From: CAWANP01 sp963783445
GTDB lineage: Bacteria > Chloroflexota > Anaerolineae > JAAYZQ01
NCBI GenBank assembly: GCA_963783445.1
Contig: CAWANP010000006.1
Location: forward strand, 124,001-188,000
Direction of reading: 5' to 3'
DNA: 64,000 nt
Part shown: in pieces, positions 54,767 to 64,000 of the stretch
Layout: each line of letters opens with the position of its first letter
Position numbering within the stretch: position 1 is the first letter of the stretch
Notes under the pieces: model-generated
Told to the model about the DNA's origin: nothing
Seen by the model: the letters and a program-made list of their open reading frames with translations, nothing else
Databases searched by the model: none
Position numbers and translations under genes: made by a program

Positions 54767-55459
54767 GGCGGAATTGCGGCGGATGGGCGCCTACTGGCGC
54801 TCGAGGACGGCTCTGGCCTTGTGGGTGTCAAAGCTGCGGCCCGCTGGTGTTTTGCGCGCCGTGTCGTGGAGAGGTGTGTTCAGGAGATCCGCACCGCATA
54901 GCACGCGCAAGCCTTGATGGTCCGGCAGCGCATAGTAGTCTGTCTGTGTACACCGGCTATACCGGCCAAGCTCTGAAAAAGATATGGTTTGATCCTTAGA
55001 AATGCGGTCCCATGGTTCCTGCATCAGGCTCCTCGTGAATGCCGCTCCAGGACTGGAGCGGGCTGGCCAGAAGCTGTTGCCATCACTTGGGATTCCAGTG
55101 AAAGGTGACAATAACAAAGTTTTCCATATAAACTATGTGTTTTCACCTGTGGAACTATTGTATCATGGTGAGGCTGTTTGCTCTATCCCCTTTGCGGCGG
55201 AGATCAGGGTGTAAACTCTTTCCCCCTGTGTGCTAGTCTGTGCTCGTACCTGGGGTCTAGTCGGTGCAGCGCAAGCCGGGCCGAGACTAGGTCTTGCTCC
55301 GCGACGCTGCTGGTCCAGCGTTCTGCCGGGTTGGCTGGGTTCAGACGCTGGAGCGTGCCTGATACTCCCTTCGGGTCATGGGTCTGTTGCGCCGCTACTG
55401 GGGTGAAGGCCACGCCCCCTCTGCGGCTACCTCGGCCGCGCCTGCCCTGCTCTATACTT

Positions 55460-55489
55460 TTGACCGCCGGCGAGCAGGTGTGCTATAAT
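55460..55489 (+). promoter_or_regulatory. Sigma70-type promoter for the histidine kinase gene
   Basis: TTGACC (55460-55465), 18-base spacer, TATAAT (55484-55489), ~35 bases before ATG 55524. Confidence 0.7.
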
Positions 55490-55523
55490 GGCCGCGCCCA
55501 GCGCTATGGAGATGGAGAGCCTA

Positions 55524-58449
55524 TGATGGATGGTACGCCAGACGTTCAGCACGATGCGGATATGCCCTACCGGATGATCGCGGATTTCGCCTATGACTGG
55601 GAGACCTGGGAAGGCCCTGACGGAACCCTCCGCTACGCTTCCCCCTCTTGCGAGCGCATCACCGGCTATCCCGCTGAAGCCTTTCTTCAAGATCCGCAGC
55701 TCTTTGAGACCCTGATCCTGCCCCCGGAGCGCGAGGTCTGGGCCAGCCACCGGCATAGCACCCAACAGGGCGAGCCAGGCGAGGTGCAGTTCCGCATACG
55801 GCGGTGTGATGGCGAGACGCGCTGGATTCGAGCACATGTGCCAGCCTGTGATGGATGCCCAGGAAGGCTTTCTGGGCTACCGGGCCAGCAACCGCGATAT
55901 CACCCAGCGCAAACTTGCCGAAGAAGAACTGCGGCGCTATCAGGAAAACCTCGAGGAGCTGGCCGACGAGCGTACGGCCGAGCTGGCCGAGACTAATGCG
56001 GCGCTCAGGAAAGAGATAGCGGGACGAAGGCGGGCGGAGGAGGCGCTGCAGCGCAGCGAAGAGCGGTATGCGCTGGCTCAGCGAGCCGCCAACGTCGGAA
56101 GTTGGGACTGGAATATTCATACCGGCGAGCTGTTCTGGTCCGAGCAGGTCGCGCCTATGTTCGGGTTTGGCGGTGGGGGCTCTGAGGCGACCTATGAGGC
56201 GTTTTTGGAATGCGTCCACCCCGAGGACCGCCAGCGAGTGATGGATGCCGTTGACGCCTGCATTGAGGAGGGAGCGGCATATGCCATCGATCACCGCGTC
56301 GTCTGGCCGGATGGGAGTGTGCGCTGGGTCTCAGAGACCGGAGATGTTATCCGTGACCAGGCCGGTCAGGGCGTTCGGATGCTGGGTGTGGTCCGCGACA
56401 TCACCAGCCGGAAACAAGCGGAGGAATCGCTGCGAGCCTCGGAGCAACTCCTTCAATCCGCCCTCGACGCGCTCTCGGCCAATATCGCCATTCTCGACGG
56501 ACGGGGTACCATCCTCTCTGTCAATGCCTCGTGGCGGGCTTTTGCACTGGAAAATGGCCTGTCGTGGGCGGACTATGGGGTGGGAAGAAACTACCTGAAG
56601 GTGCTCGCGCCGGCCCGGGGAGAGGCGGGGGACGGGGCTGAGCGGCAGCGCGAGAATCAAGGCGTTGATTTCGGGCGAACTCGACCAGTTCCGGCTCGAG
56701 TATGCATGCCACAGCCCCACCGAGAAGCGGTGGTTCCTGATGCGCGCCACGCGTTTCCTGGGCAACGAAGGCACGCGCGTAGTGATCTCACATGAGGATG
56801 TCACCGAGCGCAGGCTGGCCGGAGAGGCGCTGCAGGCCCAGTCCGATAAATTGGGCCAGCGGGTCAAAGAGCTGAACTGCCTCTTTGGGATCTCGCACCT
56901 GGTGGAGCAGCCGGGCATCTCTTTCGAGGAGATTCTCCGGGGGACCGCTGAACTTATCCCCAGGGCGTGGCAGTACCCCGAGATCTGCGGTGCGCGGATT
57001 GTCCTGGATGGGCAGGAATTCAAGACCGCGAATTTCCAAGACACAGATTGGTGCACGGCGCAGCCTGTTTCAGTCTATGGCGTGCCGGTGGGCAGCATCG
57101 AGGTTTGCTACCTGGAGGCGGTGCTGCCAGCCGGCCAGAGGCCCTTTCTCGATGAGGAGATCGACCTGCTGCGGGCCATTGCCCAACGTCTGGGCCGGAT
57201 CGTCGAGCGTGTGCGCGCGGCGGAGGACCTGCAGACAGCCAAGGAAGCGGCCGAAGGGGCCATGCGCCGGGAAGAGGAGCGCAGATGGGAGGCAGAGCGG
57301 CGGGGCCAGATAGCCGAAAGCCTGGCGGGGGTTCTGGCGGCGCTGAACTCTAGCCAGAGCCTGGCCGAGGTCCTGGATCTGATCGCGATGCAAGCCAGGG
57401 TCCTGCTTGGGACACGCGCGGTTGGCATTTATAGCCTGGAAGATGAGGCTGGCACGCTGGCCATCCAGGCGGCGCAGGGCCTGCTGGTCGCCTACGTGGC
57501 CGGCACGAACACGCCCATCGGCCAGGGCGCCCTGAGACAGGCCATGGTTTCACGCCAGCCGGTAGCGGTACCCGACGTGAGCGCGGCGCTGGTCAGCGGC
57601 GCCGACCTTGTATTCGACGCCGAACGCCGGGCCCGGGCCGGGTATTGGGCGAATGTGTATCAGGCCCTGCTGGCTGTGCCCATCACGATGCAGGACAAGA
57701 TCTATGGGGGCATGCTGCTTTACTATGGCCAGCCTCGGCGCTTTTCTGAGGAAGATGTCGAGCTGGCGGTTCTCTTTGCCGACCAGGCGGCCCTGGCGGT
57801 GGAGAACGCAAGGCTGCGGCAACAGGTTGAGCGGGCCGCTGCGACGGCCGAGCGCAGTCGCCTGGCACGCGAGTTGCACGATGCGGTCACGCAGACGCTG
57901 TTTTCGGCCAGCCTGATCGCAGAGGCCCTGCCCCGCGTGTGGGAAGCCCATCCAGATGAGGGACTCCGCGGTCTTGAAGAGTTGCGCGAGCTGACGCGTG
58001 GGGCGCTGGCCGAGATGCGGACCCTGCTGCTCGAGCTGAGGCCGGCGGGCCTGGCGGAGAAACCCCTGGGCCAGCTTCTCCGCCACCTCACCGAGGCCAT
58101 GACCAGCCGGACCCGCGTACCCATTGGCCTGACGGTGGAGGGGCACAGTCTGCTGCCGGCAGACCATCAGATCGCCCTGTACCGAATTTCCCAGGAAGCG
58201 CTGAACAATATGGCCAAACATGCGAGGGCCAGCCGGGTATCCGTAGAGTTGCGCTGCCAGCCGGACCGGGTGACGCTCTGCGTGGCCGACGATGGCTTCG
58301 GTTTCGACCCTGACGAGGTCCGGCCAGACAGGTTTGGTATGGGCATCATGCGCGAGCGGGCCGAGGGCATCGGCGCCCTCCTGGGCGTGAAGAGCCAGCC
58401 GGGGCAGGGCACCCGGATCATGGTCGACTGGCAACAGGAGAGGGAGTGA
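55524..58449 (+). CDS. PAS/GAF-domain sensor histidine kinase (NarL/HisKA_3 type), two frameshifts
   Basis: About 974 residues once two one-base changes are allowed (near 55829 and 56655). Order: PAS 1 (MIADFAYDWETWEGPDGTLR), PAS 2 (LAQRAANVGSWDWNIHTGEL), PAS 3 (DALSANIAILDGRGTILSVN), a further PAS-like part (FLMRATRFLGNEGTRVVISH), a coiled coil, GAF (QALLAVPITMQDKIYGGMLL), HisKA_3 with phospho-acceptor His in ERSRLARELHDAVTQTLFSA, and HATPase_c (YRISQEALNNMAKHARASRV, VADDGFGFDPDE, GMGIMRERAEGIGALLG). No membrane segment is seen, so it is probably a cytoplasmic sensor. The response regulator follows eight bases later. Confidence 0.88.
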
Positions 58450-58456
58450 GGTTTCA

Positions 58457-59098
58457 GTGGGAGAAGAAAATCGCGTGCGCGTAATGGTGGTCGATGACCA
58501 CACGGTGGTCCGCAGTGGTATCCGGTATTCGCTGCTGGCCTTTGAGGATATTGAACTGGTAGCGGAGGCTGGGAGTGGTCCCGAGGCTCTGCGGCTGTGT
58601 GCCGAGGCCCGGCCAGAGGTCGTTCTCATGGACATGATGATGCCCGGCATGGATGGTGTGGCCACAACGAAGGCAATTCTTTCAGAGCATCCGCAGGTGC
58701 GGATCATTGCGCTCACCAGCTTCCAGGAGGGGAGCCTCGTGCAGGATGCCCTGCAGGCCGGGGCCCTCAGCTACTTGCTCAAAGATGTGGACATGGATGA
58801 GTTGGCCGCCGCCATCCGCTCCGCCTCGGTAGGGCAGGCGAGACTCGCACCCGAAGCGGCCCAGGCCTTGGCAGGGGCTGTGGCCCATCCCCTTGATCTG
58901 GGCGGTGACCTGACCGGGCGAGAACGGGAGGTACTGGCGCTGATGGTTGAGGGCAAGAGCAACGCCGAGATCGCTCAGGAGTTGGGGGTCAGCCTATCGA
59001 CGGCCAGGTTCCACGTCAGCATCATCATCGACAAGCTGGGGGCCGCCAACCGCACCCAGGCGGCTACTCTGGCTGTGAGGCATAGCCTGGTACCCTAG
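58457..59098 (+). CDS. NarL/FixJ-family response regulator
   Basis: 213 residues. Receiver domain with the acidic pair in VMVVDDHTVVRSGIRYSLLA, phospho-acceptor Asp in PEVVLMDMMMPGMDGVATTK, Thr in IIALTSFQEG and Lys in YLLKDVDMDEL. The C-terminal LuxR helix-turn-helix is LTGREREVLALMVEGKSNAE plus LGVSLSTARFHVSIIIDKLG. The GTG start at 58457 has an AGGGAGTGAGG site, eight bases after the kinase stop, so the two form one operon. It likely binds DNA when phosphorylated by the adjacent kinase; a candidate site lies at 59263-59323. Confidence 0.93.
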   Translation: MGEENRVRVMVVDDHTVVRSGIRYSLLAFEDIELVAEAGSGPEALRLCAEARPEVVLMDMMMPGMDGVATTKAILSEHPQVRIIALTSFQEGSLVQDALQAGALSYLLKDVDMDELAAAIRSASVGQARLAPEAAQALAGAVAHPLDLGGDLTGREREVLALMVEGKSNAEIAQELGVSLSTARFHVSIIIDKLGAANRTQAATLAVRHSLVP

Positions 59099-59474
59099 CA
59101 GACGGCATCCCGAGTACCCCGACTGGCAGGTGATCTCCTCAGGCGCAAAGAGCGCTCGAGGAGATTTTCTTTTGGGCGCAAGCGCGAGTGGCCGGCCATG
59201 TCGATCCCTGGCGATCTGGTTCATCCAAGCGCGCAGGCTGGTACGGTATGGCCTCGGGCAGAGCTTGTACATTCGTACAGGCTGGGACCTGGACGAATGT
59301 ACAGGGAAAAGACTGTACGAATGCCTGATGCGGAAGGCTTCGGTCCATGATATACTGGCAGCAGTCGCATGAAAGAACCTGCATCTGCAGATGCAGCCGC
59401 AGCCCTGTGATGGACGGAACAGATTCTTGGGTGCAAGTGCGACCGGCAAGTGGCTTTTGAAAGGGTAGGTACCT
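59099..59474. other. Intergenic stretch between two response-regulator genes
   Basis: About 375 bases. The main structure is a set of TGTAC/GAATG inverted elements at 59263-59323. A TATACT near 59350 could be a -10 element but lacks a clear -35. Short open frames here show no coding signs. Confidence 0.5.
59263..59323. promoter_or_regulatory. Candidate operator: TGTAC-centred inverted repeats
   Basis: CATTCGTACAG (59270-59280) is the exact complement of CTGTACGAATG (59313-59323). A third related element, CGAATGTACAG, lies at 59294-59304. The first site is itself a TGTAC-N4-GTACA palindrome. It sits ~150 bases upstream of the lone receiver gene. Confidence 0.55.
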
Positions 59475-59870
59475 ATGGGCAACAATACGGAGCTGCGCAT
59501 CCTGCTCGCGGATGGTGATGCTCGGGTCCGCTCAGCACTGTACACACTGCTGGCACAGGAAGCCGAGCCAATTGTGGTCCGTGAATGCCCGGACATCGGA
59601 TGCCTGGCGGTCGAGATCAAGGGCTTTGAGCCTGACGTAGTGCTGCTGGATTGGGAGCTTCCCGGCCGGCCGGCTGCTGCGCTGCTTTTTGCCTTCCACG
59701 GGCTGGAGTCAAAGCCCAAAGTGATCATTCTCAGTGCTCGCCCGGAGACAGAAACAGCGGCCATGCGCGCAGGTGCTGACGCTTTCGTTAGCAAAGGCGA
59801 GTCGCCTGAACAGCTCTTGACTGTATTCCGCGAGCTGGTACGGGGCTTGGGTGGGAACGGTGGCAACTAG
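59475..59870 (+). CDS. Stand-alone response-regulator receiver domain protein
   Basis: 131 residues, receiver domain only (CheY-like length). Motifs: LRILLADGDARVRSALYTLL (the acidic pair appears as Asp-Gly-Asp), EPDVVLLDWELPGRPAAALL with the phospho-acceptor Asp, KVIILSARPETE with Ser in the switch position, and DAFVSKGESPEQLL with the conserved Lys. No output domain follows. It may act through protein contacts or compete for phosphoryl groups from the upstream kinase. AGGGTAGGTACCT before the ATG gives a moderate ribosome site. Confidence 0.85.
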   Translation: MGNNTELRILLADGDARVRSALYTLLAQEAEPIVVRECPDIGCLAVEIKGFEPDVVLLDWELPGRPAAALLFAFHGLESKPKVIILSARPETETAAMRAGADAFVSKGESPEQLLTVFRELVRGLGGNGGN

Positions 59871-60017
59871 ACGAAAATTGGCGTCTGAGGTACAATACTC
59901 GCAGCGCATGTCTGCTCACGCTGGGATCCGTCTGGACAGGTCTCCAGACTTGGCAGTCCTAGAGACAAGATTGAGCGACTGTTTTTACTTATCAGAAGAC
60001 AAGGGAGGAAAGGTAAA

Positions 60018-60506
60018 ATGTCGAATCTGATTGTAATCCTGTTTGACAACGTGGAAGAAGCGGGCCAAGTCCGCGAGACCCTGCGCTCGGCGCAGCGAGA
60101 GAACTATCTCAGCCTCGATGACTCGGCTGTGGTGGTCAAGGATGAGGATGGCAAGATCCACGTCAAGAATGAGATGGACCGCGGGGTCAAGATCGGCGCG
60201 GTCGGTGGCGGCATGCTTGGCCTGCTGCTGGCCAGCGTCTTTTTCCCGATTGGTGGGTTGATCATCGGCGCCGTTGGCGGCGCGCTGGTGGGCAAGGCAT
60301 TTAACACGGGCATCGACCAAAAGTTCGTCAAGGACGTGGAAGCAGAGATGCAGCCAAGTACTTCGGCCATCTTTTTCATCGTCCGCGAGGCGAACGCCGA
60401 CATGGCTGTTGCCGCTCTCAGGCCCTACAAGGGCAAGGTGCTCCAGACAACCCTTCCCGAGGAAGATGAAGAAGAACTGCGCCGGATCCTGAAGAAAAAG
60501 ATCTAG
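60018..60506 (+). CDS. DUF1269-family protein
   Basis: 162 residues: MSNLIVILFDNVEEAGQVRE, SLDDSAVVVKDEDGKIHVKN, then a glycine-rich hydrophobic hairpin (GAVGGGMLGLLLASVFFPIG plus GLIIGAVGGALVGKAF), and TSAIFFIVREANADMAVAAL followed by KVLQTTLPEEDEEELRRILK. This is the layout of DUF1269 proteins, of unknown function and often linked to stress conditions. A strong GGGAGGAAAGG precedes the ATG. Intact. Confidence 0.88.
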   Translation: MSNLIVILFDNVEEAGQVRETLRSAQRENYLSLDDSAVVVKDEDGKIHVKNEMDRGVKIGAVGGGMLGLLLASVFFPIGGLIIGAVGGALVGKAFNTGIDQKFVKDVEAEMQPSTSAIFFIVREANADMAVAALRPYKGKVLQTTLPEEDEEELRRILKKKI

Positions 60507-60972
60507 GGGAACTGTGCGGCCAAGCCCTGGAATCTGTCGAGGACCTGCAGCGGCGAAAGGCGTTAAGATCCTTGACGCTGCCGTTTTGGTCAAATGGAAC
60601 GGATACAGGATGGCGAGCCGGAAGGATGGGGCCTCTGTGCAACGACCGGCGCAGCTCTTCAGCAGGTTCCGCTCTCCAGGTATGTTCGGTGGGGAGTCCA
60701 GGCCCAGTCCTGTCGGAAGCTCTGCCGCGGGCGAACCTGCGGGACGCTTAGGCTCCGACTTTGCAACTGTCGGGGTGATTGCTGGCTTGGCCGCTCGCAT
60801 CAGTTGACAAGAATCGCAGTTTCCAGTATAATATGCGCAGGCAGTTTGGCTATCGTTGCCAACAGACAGAAAGGAGGGGTGCCTATCGATCAGTCCGGCG
60901 CAGTAGTATTGTTTTCCCCGTAGTATTGCAGGCGAATTCTATCACAACAGGTTTTTTCAAGGAGGAAATCAA
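60507..60972. other. 466-base intergenic stretch with one promoter
   Basis: It contains the perfect promoter at 60804-60832 and a leader of about 130 bases to the DUF308 gene. An AAAGGAGGGG at 60870-60880 lies close to a possible 14-codon frame (GTG 60880), but spacing is poor. No hairpin terminator was recognised after the DUF1269 gene. Confidence 0.5.
60804..60832 (+). promoter_or_regulatory. Consensus sigma70-type promoter
   Basis: TTGACA (60804-60809), 17-base spacer, TATAAT (60827-60832): both hexamers perfect. It drives the HdeD-like gene. Confidence 0.85.
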
Positions 60973-61494
60973 ATGAGTGCAGAAGCAACAAGTCTAGAGA
61001 CCAAGGCTCGCCCTTGGGGATGCATCCTTGTCGAGGGTATTCTCGCTGTCGTCATCGGTGCCATTCTACTCTGGGCACCGGCCAAGACCAAGGTTGATAC
61101 CTACCAAGTCCTGGTGGCGGTTCTGGGCCTCTACTGGGTCATCACGGGTATCATGACCCTCGTCCACATGTTCCAGGATCACACCGCCTGGGGCTGGAAG
61201 CTGTTTATGGGCGTCATTAGCATCATCGCTGGCGCCTACGTCTTGATGTATCCAGTGGCCGCCGGCTTGGCCCTGCCCAAGATCTTTGTGCTGGTGCTGG
61301 GCCTCTCGGGCATCTTCCAGGGAATCCTCATGATTATCATGGCATTCAAGGGAGGCGGCTGGGGAATTGGCATCCTGGGTGCCCTGATGCTTCTCCTGGG
61401 CATCTACCTCACAGCCAACTGGGGTATGCTAGGGATGGGCCTGGCCTTCCTCTGGGCCGCGGCGATCACAGCCATCATAGGCGGCATGCTCTGA
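60973..61494 (+). CDS. HdeD/DUF308-family membrane protein
   Basis: 173 residues with six membrane helices in three pairs: ILVEGILAVVIGAILLWAP, YQVLVAVLGLYWVITGIMTL, LFMGVISIIAGAYVLMYPVA, IFVLVLGLSGIFQGILMIIM, IGILGALMLLLGIYLTANWG and LAFLWAAAITAIIGGML. This matches DUF308 proteins related to acid-resistance HdeD. AGGAGG lies eight bases before the ATG. A consensus promoter upstream and a terminator downstream make it a monocistronic, probably well-expressed gene. Confidence 0.88.
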   Translation: MSAEATSLETKARPWGCILVEGILAVVIGAILLWAPAKTKVDTYQVLVAVLGLYWVITGIMTLVHMFQDHTAWGWKLFMGVISIIAGAYVLMYPVAAGLALPKIFVLVLGLSGIFQGILMIIMAFKGGGWGIGILGALMLLLGIYLTANWGMLGMGLAFLWAAAITAIIGGML

Positions 61495-61506
61495 TTTTCA
61501 TCGCCT

Positions 61507-61526
61507 TCAAGCAGAGATCTGCTTGA
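61507..61526. repeat. Short perfect hairpin after the HdeD-like gene
   Basis: TCAAGCAG (61507-61514), loop AGAT, CTGCTTGA (61519-61526). No T-run follows; it may protect the mRNA end or be part of a read-through region before the terminator at 61611. Confidence 0.5.
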
Positions 61527-61610
61527 CGCCGCTCACCCCGTAAGCGCCAGGGCGATGGGGACCCCTGACAATTATACATTGCCCTGGTTGGTGGGCTCGG
61601 TAGAAAAGAC

Positions 61611-61647
61611 AGGGAGGGGCGGAGCTTGATTGCTCCGTCCCTCTTTT
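61611..61647. terminator. Rho-independent terminator, probably bidirectional
   Basis: GAGGGGCGGAGC pairs with GCTCCGTCCCTC around loop TTGATT and is followed by TTTTC on the plus strand. On the minus strand the stem is followed by TGTCTTTTC, and it lies directly after the stop codon (61648-61650) of the minus-strand frame described next. Confidence 0.85.
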
Positions 61648-62127
61648 CTATGGAATGTGGACATCTTTGGCGCCATGGTCAATGGGTTCCACCAGCAATG
61701 AAGAATACCCCATTCTTCGCACTAACTCTTTGCGGTGGGCATGGACTCCAAGATTGCCCCCGATACAAGAGGCTGGCGCAAGTCTCCCAATATCTGGGGG
61801 ATTAGTGATTGACGCCATCCTACCTGTAGTGGCAACCTCTGGAGTCCTCCACAGGATCATTGTATCTCGGTTAGTCTTGCGAATCCATCAGAATCGCCCC
61901 GACTTTTCTTCGCACAAACTCTGTGCTGCCAGTTGGCCGCCTGGGGTTACCGCACAGACCAGGATGCTTCCTGGTCTCCGTTTCTTCCCGAATCTGTAGG
62001 AAGATGGTGGCTCGGCATCTGCCCTGAGGCGATCATTGTCCAGCCTCAAGGACCTATGCTCGGCCATCGTGGTCTTTTTTCGCCTTCGGGGCCATGTAGA
62101 GGTATACTGGAGCCAGGGAGTACCCAA
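61648..62127 (-). pseudogene. Possible degraded ORF, unknown
   Basis: A minus-strand frame runs from about 62127 to a TAG at 61648, broken by one in-frame stop near 61888. The downstream half reads ILWRTPEVATTGRMASITNP, then APASCIGGNLGVHAHRKELV plus RRMGYSSLLVEPIDHGAKDV. It looks protein-like and ends precisely at a terminator, which is why I list it. I do not recognise the family. The upstream half is basic and less convincing. Confidence 0.35.
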
Positions 62128-62148
62128 GACTGATCCGAGAGGGGCCGA

Positions 62149-63552
62149 TGGCGAATGTGAGTCCGGCTACACCGGAGCCAGAGCAGGAATGGGATAGAAG
62201 AGCAGCAAGAACAGTTCTCGATCCTCAAAGCTTTCTTGACCACCGTCCACCACTTTTTTGGCCGTTTCGACGATCTCTTTCAGTCTGTTGACGACCCTCG
62301 TGTACCTGAACTCATCATCTACCCCCTGGCTTCCCTGACCTTCGCTGGTGTCTTGATGTATCTCTGTCGCCTGGGCGCACGGCGGCAGGTTGCCCATATG
62401 TTTCGCAACAACGGACCCTCCGAGACCAAGTTTCAGGCTCTGTTTGGCACAGATACCTGTCCTCACGGCGATACCCTTAATGAGGCGTTTGGTCGACTGG
62501 ACCCCGACCAGGTGCAGGCCGTCGTCACCGATATGGTCAGGACCTTGATTCGGAAAAAGGTGCTGGATCGTTATCGCCTGCTCGATCACTATTTCGTGAT
62601 CGCCATCGATGGCACCGGTCGGCTCACTTTCCCCGAGCGACACTGCCCCCACTGCATGACGGTGACTCACAACGGCAAGACGACCTACTATCATCCGGTG
62701 TTGGAAGCCAAGCTGGTGCTGCCCAACGGCTTTGCCTTCTCCATCCTGACCGAGTTCATCGAGAACCCAGGAGAGAATCCGACCAAGCAAGATTGCGAAC
62801 TCAAGGCCTTCTACCGCCTGGCCGAGCGGCTGAAAGCAGGAATTCCCCCGCTTGCCCATCTGCCTGAGTCTGGACTCTCTCTTTGCCGGCGGCCCCACCA
62901 TGAGCATCTGTGAGAAGAACAACTGGAAGTTCATGATCGTGCACAAAGAAGGAGATATCCCTTTCGTTCACAAGGAATTCGAATCGCTTTTGCCGCTTAC
63001 TCCTGAAAACCACTTCACCTTTCTCACCGGTCCGCAGGGCAAGACCCGCCAGGAGTACCGCTGGATCAACGACATCTCCTACACGGATTCGGAGAAGAAG
63101 AAACACACGGTTGCTGTCCTGGAGTGTGTGGAAAACAAACCGATCCAAGCAGCCCAGCCAGACCAAGACCACGCGCTTCAGCTGGATCACCAATTTCACC
63201 CTCAAGGCCAAGCAAGTCATCGAGTTAGCCAACCAAGGAGGACGTATACGCTGGAAAATCGAGAATGAAGGCTTCAATGTCCAGAAGAACGGGGGGTTCG
63301 ACCTGGAACACGCTTACACCACCCATCCTATCGCCAGCAAGGTTTTCTACCTTCTCTTGCAGATTGCCCACCTGCATCGCCCAGTTGATCGAGAGGGGCA
63401 GCTTGTTTCGCCAGGCTTTCCCAGCAGGCGTGGGCTCGGCCAAGAACATCGCTTTCCGCCTGCTGGAAGCGTGGCGCAATCTGCGCCTGAGCACTGACCA
63501 GATTCAGGAGATCCTGGACGTACGCCTCCAGATTCGGTTTGCTCCACCTTAG
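62149..63552 (+). pseudogene. DDE-type transposase, broken by several frameshifts
   Basis: Pieces in order: MANVSPATPEPEQEWD (ATG 62149, uncertain); QFSILKAFLTTVHHFFGRFD plus VPELIIYPLASLTFAGVLMY; HMFRNNGPSETKFQALFGTD; DHYFVIAIDGTGRLTFPERH (first catalytic Asp) with a CPHC knuckle; TEFIENPGENPTKQDCELKA; PICLSLDSLFAGGPTMSICE (second Asp); IRWKIENEGFNVQKNGGFDL (catalytic Glu); AFRLLEAWRNLRLSTDQIQE. Frame changes lie near 62200, 62850, 63150 and 63375. Reconstructed length ~465 residues. I did not find convincing terminal inverted repeats or target duplications. Whether the shifts are decay or sequence error cannot be told here. Confidence 0.75.
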
Positions 63553-63746
63553 CTGGTCCTCTCGTTCCAGGCCGTAACCCTCCCAATCTAGCTTTTTCCT
63601 TCTTTCCCCAGCAAGCTGTTTCGCTGCCATAGGTTCTCCCTGCCTCTATTTGCAGCTCGACCTTCCATCGACGGTCAATCAACCCCTGACTATCCCGTGG
63701 CGATGTCCAATCTCCTCGTATTCTTCGGCGGGTTCCACACTGGTTC

Positions 63747-63775
63747 TTGCACTTGTTGTGAAAACCGGGTATAAT
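63747..63775 (+). promoter_or_regulatory. Sigma70-type promoter near the window end
   Basis: TTGCAC (63747-63752), 17-base spacer, TATAAT (63770-63775). The gene it serves is not clear within the window. Confidence 0.6.
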
Positions 63776-64000
63776 GACCGAACTGACACCGGGGCCGTTT
63801 GAGCCCGCGCTGTTCGCAATGGGCTCCCGACCTGGATCTGTGTTTGCGCTCTGATGACTGGGTCCGAGGTAGCTATCGATCTGGGCATCGCCAACGACGA
63901 GATGGCACAGCAACTGCGGCTGGGGCATGTCGGCCATTCATGTTGGTCGGGCAGTCTGGCCGGCCCGGCTCCCGGCAGGGTGGCGCTTTTTATCTGGGCA
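63776..64000 (+). other. Terminal stretch, possible 5' end of an unrecognised gene
   Basis: Together with 63553-63746 this is ~450 bases after the transposase. Downstream of the promoter at 63747 an ATG at 63853 opens a frame (MTGSEVAIDLGIANDEMAQQ) that stays open to the window end but has no recognisable motif or ribosome site. I would not call it a gene without the adjoining sequence. Confidence 0.25.

Larger units (their letters stand above)
54350..55523. other. 1.17-kb stretch with repeats and a promoter, no supported gene
   Basis: Between the divergent ligase-like gene and the histidine kinase gene. It holds a tandem pair of 35-base repeats (54416-54450, 54483-54517), a 13-bp hairpin (54634-54666), three 21-base repeats (54704-54766) and the kinase promoter (55460-55489). 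A 108-codon minus-strand frame (54791-55117) exists but has no recognisable features or ribosome site. Confidence 0.6.

Noticed and set aside
54791..55117. 108-codon minus-strand frame in the non-coding stretch
   Set aside because: No ribosome site, promoter or recognisable feature; kept as a note only.

Overview
This window looks like a chromosomal piece of a Chloroflexota bacterium, probably Anaerolineae-like. This is an inference from family content and style: GC-rich DNA, DUF4012 and DUF5054 proteins, secreted proteins with long Thr/Pro linkers, YLPxV-type motifs in surface proteins, NarL-type signalling, and purine/pyrimidine tracts and TTCGA repeats at gene borders. No rRNA, tRNA or CRISPR array was seen.

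Layout. (1) 1-5263, plus strand: a tight operon with a 5'-truncated GH38-like DUF5054 protein, two HAD phosphatases, a PfkB sugar kinase and an MFS transporter, probably for carbohydrate salvage. (2) 5265-11008, minus strand: a PP2C phosphatase, a DUF4012 protein, an LPATG-containing DUF11-like protein, a family 2 glycosyltransferase and a lipoprotein-type sortase. (3) 11271-15367, plus strand: two secreted TIM-barrel glycosidase-like proteins, closed by a perfect bidirectional terminator. (4) 15465-52009, almost all minus strand: a very large exopolysaccharide/O-antigen-type cluster. It holds a Wzc-like tyrosine kinase, a WbaP/WcaJ-type initiating phosphotransferase, WecB, many GT2 and GT4 glycosyltransferases, a GT39-like membrane transferase, a Wzy-like polymerase, AsnB, methyltransferases, a HAD-like hydrolase, an ABC exporter (Wzm/Wzt with a glycan-binding tail), an NAD-sugar epimerase/reductase, a B12-type radical SAM protein and a hexapeptide acyltransferase. 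Two four-helix-bundle (23S-IVP) genes are inserted, each bracketed by low-complexity inverted repeats. (5) 52117-54349: a TumA-like antitoxin with a truncated TumE-like toxin, then an O-antigen-ligase-like protein. (6) 54350-61494: a repeat-bearing non-coding stretch, a large PAS/GAF histidine kinase with its NarL-type regulator, a lone receiver protein, a DUF1269 protein and an HdeD-like membrane protein. (7) 61611-64000: a terminator, a degraded unknown ORF, a broken transposase and a terminal stretch with a good promoter.

An important caveat is that many genes at 15-17, 25-30, 31-51, 56-57 and 62-63.5 kb are split by single-base shifts. Start/stop overlaps between neighbours (ATGA, GTGA, TGATG) survive across these breaks, and two shifts map to short homopolymers. 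I therefore think most are sequence or assembly indels, and I give reconstructed gene spans. Shift positions are approximate and the true protein lengths are estimates.

How it fits together: the central cluster would initiate (WbaP-like), extend (GTs), modify (methyl-, acyl-, amido-transfer) and export or polymerise (Wzy/Wzc and Wzm/Wzt) one or more surface glycans. The flanking secreted proteins and sortase probably act at the same cell surface.
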